From: Equus caballus
Lineage: Eukaryota; Chordata; Mammalia; Perissodactyla; Equidae
DNA: 64,000 nt
Assembly (NCBI RefSeq): GCF_041296265.1
Contig: NC_091693.1
Coordinates: forward strand, 19,096,001 to 19,160,000
Direction of reading: 5' to 3'
Below the pieces are notes generated by a model. The model was not told the DNA's origin, searched no databases, and was given only the letters and a program-made list of their open reading frames with translations. This document shows, one piece after another, positions 54,300 through 64,000 of the stretch. Each line of letters starts with the position of its first letter. The first letter of the stretch is position 1. The position numbers were made by a program, and so were the translations under genes.

Positions 54300-54690
54300 T
54301 GAGTTGGCTAGAGCCGATGGGGTGGCTCAAACCACAGGCACTGCTCCTCTCACGCTTCTGGAGGCCAGAAGGCAGACCCAGGGGTCGGCAGGGTGGGTTC
54401 CTTCCGATGGCTGAGGGGAGGCTCCGCTCCAGGCCTCCCTCCCTGGCTCGAAGATGACCGTCTTCTCCCTGCGTGCTTACGTCTTCCCTCCGTGCGCGTC
54501 TGTGTCCGAATTTCCTCTTCTTATAAGGACACCAGTCATGATGGGTTACGGCCCGCCGAATGACTGCATTTGGATTTCATTCCATCTATAAAGATCCTGT
54601 CTCCGAATGCAGTCACATTCTCAGGTGATGGGGGTTAGGACTGCAACAGATGAACTTTTGTGGGGACACAATTCAGCCCATAAGCTGACG
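54300..54690 (-). mobile_element. MLT1-type LTR fossil (MaLR)
   Basis: Reverse-oriented MaLR LTR: CTTCTCCCTGCGTGCTTACG, CTTCTTATAAGGACACCAGT and GGGGACACAATTCAGCCCAT. It is a broken solo LTR of placental-wide age. Confidence 0.75.
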
Positions 54691-55037
54691 ACCACAGGCG
54701 CCCAGGCCTCCCTGTCCAGGCCAGTTGGCTTTCCTCCTCTTCCCTCTTGTCCTCCATCCGCTCGGGGCCAGCCCTCCTCCTCAGGATGATTTCCGTCAGC
54801 CACGATCTTTCCCCAAATTATCATTTTTGGAGAGCCTCGAGCCAGAAGTAGAGGGAACCTCGGGCCCGTGTCCTGGCCCTGCGTCAAGGGCAGCAGCGTC
54901 AGAGTAGAGAGGTGGATGGACACCATGCCCCCCATTTCAGCAGAACACCCGTACGCCAGGTCCCTTCCGCCGCCTCTCCGGATCTCTTCTCCAGCTTTCT
55001 CCGCCCTGTTCTGGGCCCCGGGAGGCTGTCTGATGGT

Positions 55038-55385
55038 GTCTGCTATGGCCCGAGTGTACGGGTCCCCCCCCAGGTCTCTCCGTTGATGCCCTCATCCCCA
55101 GGGTGATGGTGTTAGGAGGTGCGGCCTGCGGGAGGTAATTAGGTCGGGAGAGCGGAGCCCTCATGAATGGGGTTGGTGCCCTTAGAAGAACGAGACACGA
55201 GAGAGATGGTTTCTCTCTCCGCTGTCCGTCCACAGACCAGGCAGGGGACTCTTCCCAGGAACCAAATCAGCAGGCACCTTGATCCTGGACTTCCCAGCCT
55301 GCAGAAGCGGGAGGAATAAACTCCTGTGGTTTGAGCCACCCAGTCTGTGGGATCTTGGTTATACCAGCATGAAGTGACTAAGACA
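55038..55385 (+). mobile_element. MLT1-type LTR fossil (MaLR)
   Basis: Forward MaLR LTR: GTGATGGTGTTAGGAGGTGC, CCTCATGAATGGGGTTGGTG, ACCTTGATCCTGGACTTCCC and GAATAAACTCCTGTGG, ending GTGACTAAGACAG. Solo, old and without internal genes. Confidence 0.75.
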
Positions 55386-55389
55386 GTAT

Positions 55390-56436
55390 CTGGGGGCTCC
55401 CTCGCCCGATGGCATTCTGTTGGCTTGGGTCAGTGGTTTCACAGTCCAGAGATCAGAGGAGGAAGGAGAGTGAAGCTGAGGTACTTATTGTCCCAGATCC
55501 ACCCCTGCTGACCTGGGGACATGACAGCTCCCCCTTGTTGCTAGTCCCTGGGAGCTGTACCATCTCTCACTGGTTTCCCTGCTCCCCACCCACCCCTTTG
55601 TAAATCACCCGATTAAACACCTCTCACGTTGCCCCCCGGTGAGTGATCCACCCCCTGCCGGGACCCTAAGTGATGGCACCGGGATTTGGGTATTATACAA
55701 AAGAAATCCCACATCGACACTTCCCTCTGACATTGAGGTCACCCGCTGAATTTCTTGCCCGCTTTGTGGGATGATGACCTGTTCTTAGTCAAAGTCAAGT
55801 TGATTCACAAAAAATAATGAAGAGATGTGGTATTGCTCGCAGACTTGGGTGACCCGACAAAACTTGTGCGGCCATCACAGCTCCCGTTCGTTCCCTCGGC
55901 TGGGGAGCTGAGCGCTGGCTTCCTGCTCGTCTTGTCCTGCACATCCTGGAGACGATGTAGGTGCCGGGGGAGATCTGGAAGACGCATCCTCACAGCCACC
56001 CTCCACATCAGCTCCCCGCTCTGCACCCCGAGGGGTCCTGCTGGGAGACCCAACCGGGCCCAGGCTGGCTGCCGGGAGCCGAGTGCAGTGGTGTGAGCTC
56101 GTGTATTTAGTTCTGTTTAATCGGCATACCAGGAGCACCCACCTCTGTTCCTGGTGCAAGAGGAAGTTAACAGCTTCTATTTTCTAAGCGCCGAAGTGGA
56201 AGCTGGCCCGCGGCCACGAGGCAATGGCACAAAGTCATTCAACAAATGTTTACTAACTTCCTTACCAGGGTTGCAAGTCCAAAGCAGAAGGTGGTGAGCC
56301 CTTCAAAGACCTCCCCCTGCTCCTCGACAGAGGGGACAAAAAGGAAGCCCAGAAGGACAGGAACGACTTATGTCCCCAAAGACAGAGGTCTCATAGCCCA
56401 CTGCTCCAGACAGTATTGAGCACATAGTACATGTTT
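55390..56436. other. unannotated intergenic segment
   Basis: No gene is recognised in this stretch between LTR fossils. AACAAATGTTTACTAACTTCC near 56240 is a small piece of an old repeat. Confidence 0.4.
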
Positions 56437-56730
56437 GCAGTGGGGTCAAATTGTGTCTCCCAGAAGATATGTTGAAATCCCCACTATGCCAGAATGCACC
56501 ATTATTTGGAAATAGGGTCTTTACAGACATCATTAGTTAAGATGAGGTCATACTGGAGTAGGGGGCGTCTTATGCCAACATGACAGTGACACACAGACAC
56601 CAGGGGAGGACACCATATAGTAACATAGGCAAAGATTGGCTTTGAGCCTCCAGAACTGTAAGAGAATAATTTTCTATTGCTTTAAGACACCCAGTTTGTG
56701 GTATGTTGTTACAACAGCCCTAGGAAGCGA
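56437..56730 (+). mobile_element. MLT1-type LTR fossil (MaLR)
   Basis: Forward MaLR LTR: AAATTGTGTCTCCCAGAAGA, TTATTTGGAAATAGGGTCTT and AGCCTCCAGAACTGTAAGAG, ending in CAGCCCTAGGAAG. Solo and old; an ERE lies just beyond its 3' end. Confidence 0.8.
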
Positions 56731-56782
56731 TATATTTATTTATTTTTATTATTATTATTTTTAATAATTATTTTCTTTCTTT

Positions 56783-57032
56783 GTTTTTTTGCTGAAGAAG
56801 ATTGGCCCTGAGCTAACATCTGTTGCCGATCTTCCTCTTTTATTTTCCCTCCAAAGCCCCAGTACATTGTTTTATATCCTAGTTGTAGGTCATTCTAGTT
56901 CTTCTATGTGGGATGCTGCCACAGCATGACTGACGAGTGGTGTGCAGGTCGGCACCCAGGATCTGAACCAGCAAACCCGCGGCCACAGAAGCACAGCACA
57001 TGAACTTAACCACTATGCCACCTGCCCAGCCT
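56783..57032 (-). mobile_element. ERE SINE
   Basis: Minus-strand ERE of an older subfamily (CATTGTTTTATATCCTAGTT, GTAGGTCATTCTAGTTCTTC). Both flanks read ATATTTATTTATT, a target-site duplication. Confidence 0.9.
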
Positions 57033-57329
57033 GTGTATATTTATTTATTAAATGGCTCGAACATGCACTGGGCCGGTGCTGAGCTCCTGGCTTGGCACAC
57101 CAGCAGATCAGAGACAACAGGCTTGCGGCTGCCGTGGCCCAGGGCTCATGTTCTAGGTCAGAACCCAGAGCATAGAACTCAGAGGCCATTAAAAGGAAAA
57201 GACTGGGCCGAGCCAAGCAGAACGTGACGTGGTATTTACTCGACATACACTTTTGAGCGTGTGTTAGCAGAAACGGTTCCGTGTGCGAAAGGAGCAGCGA
57301 GTGTTGCTTTTAAAAACACAGACCGTGCT

Positions 57330-57800
57330 CATGTTCATAACAGCGTTATTCTCAGAAGGCAAACGGTGGAAGCCACCTAGGTGTCAATCGATGGAAGAAT
57401 GGACAAACACAATTCGTTTAGCCAAACAATGGGAAATCATTCAGCCTTAAAAAAGAAAGAAGTTCTCACTCAAGCTACCACATGGTTGAACCAGGAAGAC
57501 AGTGTGCTCAGTGAAATAAGCCAGGCACAGAAAAACAAGGACTATGACTCTCCTCCCATGAGGTCGTCAGAGTAGTCAAAATCAAAGGGACAGAAAGTAG
57601 AGTGGCAGATGCTAGGGGGAGGCAGAGGGGAGAATGGGGAGTTGTTATTTAGTGGGTACAGAATTTTAGTTCTCCAAGATGAAAAAGTCCTGGAGGTTGG
57701 TTGCACAGCAGTGTGAATATACTTAACATTACTGAACTGAGTACTTAAAAATGATTAAGATGGCAATTTTATGGTATATTTATTTTACCATAATTAAAAA
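57330..57800 (+). mobile_element. L1 LINE 3'-end fragment
   Basis: L1M-type 3' end: GTGAAATAAGCCAGGCACAG, GTAGAGTGGCAGATGCTAGG, GATGAAAAAGTCCTGGAGGT and an A-rich tail after TTTACCATAATT. No open frame remains. Confidence 0.8.
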
Positions 57801-57804
57801 AAAA

Positions 57805-57960
57805 AACCAGACTTTGGGATCAGGGTTCGAGTCCTAGCTCTACAGGTTACACGCTGTGTGGCTTTGGGTGAGTGGCTGCACCTCTCTAGGCCTCAGTTGA
57901 TAGTGATCATCTGAGTGGGGAGGATTAAGTGGGTCACGGTTGTTGATAACGTACAGCAAT
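57805..57960 (+). repeat. MIR SINE fragment
   Basis: GGGTTCGAGTCCTAGCTCTA, CTGTGTGGCTTTGGGTGAGT and CTCTCTAGGCCTCAGTTG identify a MIR copy directly after the L1 tail. Confidence 0.7.
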
Positions 57961-58889
57961 AAATGACATCGATAGAGTTCCTGCCCTAGGGGGCCTACAG
58001 TCACCGTAGATACTATTATTCCATTATTACTATTTGATGATGGTTCAAGTTGAGGTACCATATAAAACTGTGTCCTGAGGGCAGACCAGGAACAGAGGGT
58101 TAAGGGGGTTCTTGGCGGCTCAGGAAGACAGACGAGCCTTGACCCCAAATTGCAAAGGGGAGCGCAGGGGGTTGGGAAAAACAGAAGCCAGTTTGAGAGG
58201 CAAAGTGTTTCTTTGGGATCAAAGAATCGCAATTCGCAATTCGGGAGCACAGATTCAGGCGGAAAATCAAACAGTGTCCCGCTGGGGAGGAAAAGTCAGG
58301 GGCTTTTAAAGGCCAAGAAGGGAGCTCGTATGACAACGAATTTTATCTGGAGTTGAAGCAGAGAGCTGGCTTTGGCTCAACGCCCGCTTGACCATTGATC
58401 CCATCGTCCCCGAGCCCGAAGTCCTCAGTCTCTGCCATCAGGACGTCCAGGCTCCTCCTGACTCATCGAGACCCAGTTGCTTGTAAAACAATTGCCAGTT
58501 TGGTCCAGTCCAAGGTTCAAGGAACGAGATGACGGGCAAGGCAGTCCCTCTGGCGTGGCTGCTCCGACCGTGATTTAAAATGGCTCCGCTTATGTCACTT
58601 TTTCACAGGACTGAGTGGCTTGGATTAGAAGCTGCCTCTGTGTCACCTTCCCTGAGGGACCTTCTCCTTGGCCTTCTGAGCCTTGGTGTCTTGAGAGAGC
58701 AAAGTGGAAGGCACAGCAAGACCCAGAAGCTGCTGGGGCTCCCGGTGCTGTGGGAGAAACTTATGGAGGCTTCCAGGAGAGGCCGGGCTGCGCAGAGGAG
58801 GCCCTGAGGGCTGGCGAGTTCTCTCCCGGGGGCAACAGGAGCGATGGGGTGGGGGGGAGCAGTCATATCGCAGGCTGATATGGCAATAG
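57961..58889. other. repeat-like intergenic segment, class unknown
   Basis: No coding gene was recognised. Bases 58090-58400 (CAAATTGCAAAGGGGAGCGC, AATCGCAATTCGCAATTCGG) read like part of an interspersed repeat that I cannot classify. The open frames here have no splice or homology support. Confidence 0.35.
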
Positions 58890-59215
58890 TCAATTGGCTG
58901 TTTTAAAGTGTATAATTCAGTGGTATTAGGACACTCACCATGTTGTGCAACCATCGCCACTATCGAATTCCAGAACATTTCGATTCCCTCAAAAACAAAC
59001 CCGTACCCATTAACCGTCACATCCCTATTGCCCCCCCACACAACCCCTGGCAACCGCTAATCTACTTTCTGTCTCCGTAAATTTGCTTCTTCTGGACGTT
59101 TCGTATCAATAATCATACAGTATGCAGCCTTTGCATCTGGCTTCATCCACTGTGTTGGAGTACGTATCATGGCTTCGTTCCTCTTTATGGCCGAAAGTCA
59201 ACTGGACGTCTGCAG
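58890..59215. mobile_element. L1-related fragment
   Basis: GTGTATAATTCAGTGGTATT, GTTGTGCAACCATCGCCAC, CAACCGCTAATCTACTTTCT and TCATACAGTATGCAGCC form a well-known L1-associated mammalian repeat. Strand and subfamily were not resolved. Confidence 0.6.
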
Positions 59216-59696
59216 AGTTGTGAGCGACCATGTTAATTGCGCTAATTTATTTAACAAGTCCTGGGCGAGTACTACGGAAGTGCCCTGAAGTCGGAGATTC
59301 TCGTTGCTCTTTCCCCAGGTGGAATTCAGAACATAGTAGATGCTTAATTAAATATTTACGGAACAGGTGGAGCAGAAAGAATCCTGGAGGGTATGGGCTG
59401 GGGACTGTCCTGAAGAGAGAATGACAGCGATACCAGGACCCCTCCCCGTAGCTCTGCTGGACCTGCGCCTGTCCCCAGCGGCCTAAAGGGGACACCAGCC
59501 GAGCAGACCAACCGGATGCACCAAAGATGAGGGCAGATCCCAAGCAGCCGTGTGTTGGGGTCAGCACATACCTCTCAAGAGAGCCGATGGCGAAATTTCT
59601 AGGAGTATTGCAAGCTGGCGGTTAAGCACAGCCGTGACCTAGAATTAAATGGGATCACTTACAGGTGAATACATTATATCAAAAACCAAAGGTAGT

Positions 59697-59886
59697 GGGG
59701 GCCAGCCTGGTGATGCAGTTGTTAAGTTCGCATGTTCCGCTTCAGCAGCCTGGGGTTCGCAGGTTCGGATCCCGGGTACAGACCCAGCCCTGCCCATCAA
59801 GCCACGCTGTGGCGGCGTCCCACATGAAATAGAGGGAGATTAGCACAGATGTTAGCTCAGGGCCAATCTTCCTCACCAAAAAAAAA
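59697..59886 (+). mobile_element. ERE SINE
   Basis: ERE head GGGGGCCAGCCTGGTGATGC, GTTCGCAGGTTCGGATCCCG and end CCAATCTTCCTCACC plus an A tail. AAAGGTA flanks both ends. Confidence 0.92.
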
Positions 59887-60449
59887 GGTAATGAATGCTC
59901 AAAAGTCATCATGCTCTAATTATTTTCCTATTATCTGTCTCTCGGGGTTATTTACATTTATCATAGCTGTATGGCAGGGGTTTTATAGAACAGAGTCCTG
60001 TTGAGCATCTCTTGGATTCTGTGTTCAATGATGTCCTGTTGGCAGCTCGAAACTGGCCATGGTGAAAATATTTACACCGTGGAAATTGGCAGATGCCGCC
60101 CACCAGGGTTCTTTTCTCCAGAGAGCTGGCTTTTAGGGTTGACCAGCATTGCCCTGGTCCTGGAACAGGCGAGCAGAAGAGTTAAGGAGGCAGTCCTCCC
60201 TTCAGGAGTGCCATCCCCGGGGGACATTTTGGGAATGTGTGAGGGCATTTTGAGTTGTCACAATGGTTATGACACTAGCACAGCATTTAGTGACTGAGGG
60301 CCACAGCCGCTAAGGGTTATGTAACAAACAATTGTCCCACATCCTCATGTCTTTCGAACATCCTACCAGACATTCATATAAGTGGAAAATGTGTTTCTAT
60401 GTTTCTGAGCCCAGAATCTGTTTGCATGTATTTTAAGTCTCCCTGTCTG

Positions 60450-60648
60450 CTTTTTTTTTTTTCCTTTGGTGAGGAAGACTGGCCCTGAGCTAACACCTGT
60501 GCCCATCTTCCTCTATTTTGTATGTGGGATGCTGCCACAGCATGGCTTGATGAGCAGTGCTAGGTCCGCCCCTGGGATCCAAACCCACGAACCCCAGGCT
60601 GCTGAAGCAGAGCGCTCAAACTTAACCACTGTGCCAGCGGGCCAGCCC
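60450..60648 (-). mobile_element. ERE SINE
   Basis: Minus-strand ERE with a leading T run, GAGGAAGACTGGCCCTGAGC and CACTGTGCCAGCGGGCCAGC. It is a shorter, diverged copy. Confidence 0.92.
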
Positions 60649-61149
60649 CACCCCTTGCTTCTTTTTTCCATGTCATTGAGTCATTGGGGAAATCGGGTCA
60701 TTTGTCCTCTAGACTGTCCCACATTCTGGACTTGGCTGATTGTGTCCTCATGGTGTCAATTCACAGGCAACTTTATCCACCTGTTTTCTGCAAAGTGGTG
60801 ATCACGGTGAGAGTCTTGATCCAATTCAGGTTCTTATTTTGTGTGTGGGCGGGGTAAGGTTTGTAGATGGCGCCACGAATTTGCTGTCACCTCACTCGGG
60901 GGCCCAGAGAAGGGCCCTTGTCCCTCTTTCTCCATTAGGATTGTTGGGGGCTCTGGCGGTGCCGCCTCATCCCTGCCCAGTAAAATTTCTCATCAGTCTT
61001 GCACCTGATTTCGGCAGCCATAGACAAGCATTTCCTGGACCTATGATGTCCCATGAGGGGATGCAAAATAGTAATTTTCTAAGACAATCTTTTTTGAAGT
61101 AAGGGAAACAAAAGAGTTGCTATTTGCCAGGTATTTTCCAAGATTCCAG

Positions 61150-61335
61150 CCTGCCTGGTTTCAAATTCCAGCTTCTATGACTTTCTTCCTGTGTGGCCTC
61201 AGGCAAGTTACTTCACCTCTCTGTGCCTTGGTTTCCCCTTCTGTACCATAGGGCCACTAAGAGTGTCCACCTCACAGAATGGTGAAGATGGAAGGAGGTT
61301 GGTAAGCCAGGTAAGTGCTAAGAGTCATTTGCCAA
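61150..61335 (+). repeat. MIR SINE fragment
   Basis: TTTCAAATTCCAGCTTCTAT, GTGGCCTCAGGCAAGTTACT and CTCTGTGCCTTGGTTTCC identify a MIR copy. Confidence 0.75.
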
Positions 61336-61499
61336 AATAAATAAATAAATGTAGGACCCTCAGAGTCAGGAACAGCCTGGCCCAGCTGTTCTCTGCCCGC
61401 CTCCTCCAGGCTGCCTTCCCGGCCTGTGTCCAGCAGGCATGTGGGGAGGGAGGAGGAGCTTCAGGCTCAGGTGGCTCCAGCAGCCCAGCCACCCCACCT

Positions 61500-61657
61500 C
61501 TCACTGACTCTGGGAGGCCAGGGAGATCCTGGGCGGGGTGTGCCGGGTGCCGGAAGTTTCAGGAGATTTCTGAGTGAAGAGTCAAGCCGCAGAGAGCTGC
61601 TTGCAGAGCCACCTTGTCGCGCACTCCCCGGTTCCTACAGCCAGAACCAGGTAGCAG
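61500..61657 (+). other. candidate 5' non-coding exon (possibly FUT2)
   Basis: A strong donor, AGCAG|GTGAGAG, follows 61657 after GC-rich, CpG-bearing DNA (GCCGGGTGCCGGAAGTTTC, with an ETS-like CCGGAAGT). By synteny FUT2 should follow SEC1 on the same strand, and its first exons are non-coding, so this could be one of them. The identification rests on position and splice signal only. The overlapping 241-codon open frame continues through the donor and is proline-rich. Confidence 0.3.
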
Positions 61658-62159
61658 GTGAGAGATGGCGAGGGGGCTCTCCCTGCACCCTGCAGCGTGC
61701 TCGCGTGCGTGCACACACACACACACCCAGGGCAGAGAGCTGGGCACAGCCTTGTTCCCGGGGAATCGGGGAGTGGAGCCTCAGCCGTCTACTCCTGGGT
61801 CTCTGGTCCCCTCTGGGATGCACCCACCTCGGGACCTCTGGAAGCAGAGGGTCCATCCCTCACAGCCCCAGACACCCATGTCCTCTGCCCCCAGCACACC
61901 AGGCATCTGGCTTGCCCATCACTCCTCAAGCCAGCTGCCCTCCTCAGCCCCCATCACCTTCCTTCCTCGAAGATCTGTTCCTTGAGCCCCCACCCCCTCT
62001 GTCACCACCACGCTCCCCTCCCCCACCTGAGGCCACCAGCTCCCTCCCTCCCTCCTGTCACCCGTTTCCTGACCGACCTGAGAGTGAATGTGCCTCTGGA
62101 AAGGCCAGGGCGGCGCCAGTAGGAACGAGAGTTCCTGTTCCCATCTTGTAGGCAGCTCC

Positions 62160-63195
62160 CTGACCTCTGACCTCCGGGATGGAGGGCAGGACCCACCCAC
62201 AGGACCCAGGGGTCCCCCACCCCGGGAGGCGTCTTGGTCCCTTGCTCCCTAATCCCGTCCTGAGTCACCCCTTCCACTCTAGGCCCAGAATCAAGTCAGG
62301 GACTTCAAACTGGTGGCCCCACATTTTTGTCTTAAACTCTTTCCCCAGCGTGGTGATTATAGTGCGACTTTGGGAGGCCAGGAGGGAGCTGGGGTGGTGA
62401 TGAACTGGGTGACCTGAGCTTATGTGGGGAGGAGCCGAGAAGGGGAGGGAGAGGCTTTCGGAGAACAGGGAACAGGACTTGCAAATCCCAGGGTGTGACT
62501 GGACTGGACCTGGGGAAGGGGAAGATGGGGGTTACTGCACGGAATAGGCTGGTGACCAAGCCTGGGGGGTGGGCAGCCCTGGGAGGGCTGTGAGCTGACG
62601 GGCAGGCTCAGCTCTGGGTGTGGGGACACACGGGGCTCTAGAAGGCAGAGGATGACGCCAGGTCTGGGATAGAGAGACGTGGAAGAGACGGAGAGAATTA
62701 AAAAGAAATTATCGGCAGATATTGGTGGCTCCACTTTTCTGAGGGGCCTGGAGGCTGGATTCCTCCTTCAAAGTTGGGGCTCCTTTCTGTCCTGCGTCCT
62801 ACTGTGATTCCCCCAAGGGACCACCCCCAGGGGACTATGACCCCCCCTCTTTCCACTCCCTCCATGGCTGGCCTGAAGTGCCTGGCGCAGCTGTAGAGAC
62901 TGAGGGCAGATAAGGAGATTGACTCCCTGACCTCAGGGGACCCCAGGAAAGGCAGGCTCCTCCCATTTACCAGAAGTGGCACCACCTCAGACTCCAGCCG
63001 TGGATACTCCCCAAGCTTTCCCCGCAGATGTCAAGCGAGCTGCTAGCTGAGTCTCCTCCCATCCCAGCTGCCACCCCAGCCCTGGCCAGACGAAGACTGA
63101 CAGGGACCCTTGGCTGAGCCTGGGATCAGCGTGCGCCTGGGGTATTAACCCTGCTCCAGTAACAGGTCCAGACTGTTGTCAGCATTCACCGCAGG
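62160..63195. other. unannotated intergenic segment
   Basis: GC-moderate sequence without a recognised gene, RNA or interspersed repeat. It lies upstream of the last ERE and of the expected FUT2 locus. Confidence 0.4.
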
Positions 63196-63199
63196 TTTT

Positions 63200-63486
63200 T
63201 GTTTTTTAATTTTTTTTATGGTTTCATCATATGTAGATCTTTTTTTTTTTTTTTGAGGAAGATTAGCCCTGGGCTAACATCTGCTGCCAATCCTCCTCTT
63301 TTCACTGAGGAAGACTGCCCCTGAGCTAACATCCGTGCCCATCTTCCTCTACTTTATATGTGGGACGCCTACCACAGCATGGCGAGCCAAGCAGTGCCAT
63401 GCCTGCACCCTGGATCCAAACCGGCGAACCCCGGGCCACCGAAGCGGAAAGTGTGCACCTAACTGCTGCGCCACCGGGCCAGCCCC
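63200..63486 (-). mobile_element. ERE SINE with target-site duplication
   Basis: Minus-strand ERE with a long T-rich start and the end GCGCCACCGGGCCAGCCCCC. TTCACCGCAGGTT before it and ATCACCGCAGGTT after it form the target-site duplication. The GAGGAAGA...GAGCTAACATC segment occurs twice, as in the copy at 34338. Confidence 0.94.
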
Positions 63487-64000
63487 CATCACCGCAGGTT
63501 ACCCATGTCCTCACACAGGCCTGGAGAGAGGCGCTCTTACTTATCCTCCCAATGTTTCGGATGACGACACTGAGAGGTCAAGGCCCTCGGTCAAGGTCAC
63601 ACAGCTGATAAGAGCAAAACCTCAGTGGAGGCTCCGCTCCCAGACTCTGGGTTTGGCCCCGTGAGGTTGTCGCCACCTCTTCCTCCTCTCCCTGCAACCC
63701 CGTCAAGGCCAGGGCGCCAGGTCTGGAGGCGCTTGCCATGCTAGCTAGACTCCTCAGCAGGGACCCATCCCCCTTCCTGGGTCAGGAGGGAGGGAACAGC
63801 CAAGGAGGCCGAGAGATTGTTCTAGAACATTCTGTGTTTCTTTTGACCCAAACAAAACTAGCCCTATTGTCTTTCTGTCTTCTGTAAACAAATGTCAAAG
63901 CGACATTCAGGGCCCCCTCCCCCTCCTGCCAGCCCAGTGATTAAGAGGTTTGATTGCAAAAGTCAGATCTTCCAATATGCATCTTTTTACCTACGAGATA
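63487..64000. other. window end, MIR-like piece and unannotated DNA
   Basis: GAGAGGTCAAGGCCCTCGGT and GTCACACAGCTGATAAGAGC (63570-63620) are MIR-like. Nothing else is recognised before the window ends. Confidence 0.45.

Overview
The window is mammalian nuclear DNA, most likely from an equid or another perissodactyl. Ten SINEs carry the ERE signature: a tRNA-like head beginning GGCCGGCCCGGTGGC, an internal CACATATAAAGTAGAGGAAG block and an A-rich tail. The genes have small exons and GT-AG introns, and their order matches the gene-dense block on human chromosome 19q13.33: FAM83E(-), RPL18(-), SPHK2(+), DBP(-), CA11(-), NTN5(-), SEC1(+). I rebuilt every intron from splice signals and reading phase. 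RPL18, SPHK2, DBP, CA11 and NTN5 come out at 188, 654, 325, 328 and 489 residues, the lengths I remember for the human proteins.

Layout. 0-2.1 kb: 5' end of FAM83E. 2.7-6.6 kb: RPL18, head to head with SPHK2 (6.7-15.0 kb) across a CpG-rich promoter. SPHK2 and DBP (15.2-20.8 kb) converge, with poly(A) signals about 215 bp apart. DBP is the clock-output PAR-bZIP factor; its intron 2 holds two perfect CACGTG E-boxes and its intron 3 an array of degenerate palindromic repeats. CA11 (21.8-26.7 kb) encodes a carbonic-anhydrase-related protein without zinc ligands, and its last intron is a diverged minisatellite. 26.7-37.1 kb has no recognised gene: simple repeats, L2, MIR, ERE and old LTR fossils, and then a tandem array of CRE plus inverted CCAAT modules ending in the NTN5 3' UTR. 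NTN5 (37.1-44.0 kb) is a secreted netrin-like protein. 46.2-52.3 kb holds an intact SEC1 (alpha-1,2-fucosyltransferase, GT11), a pseudogene in humans, with a second coding exon about 5 kb upstream of the main one. 52.4-64 kb is mostly repeats and leads towards FUT2, which should lie just outside.

Most interesting: (1) five copies of a TGAYGTCA-(26-27 bp)-ATTGGCT module, four at about 300 bp spacing at 36.3-37.3 kb; (2) an open SEC1 with its N-terminal exon; (3) two diverged satellite-like arrays, in DBP intron 3 and CA11 intron 8, the latter touching splice sites; (4) intronic E-boxes in DBP; (5) a second CpG promoter inside SPHK2 placed to make the short isoform. Human comparisons are from memory, not from an alignment run.
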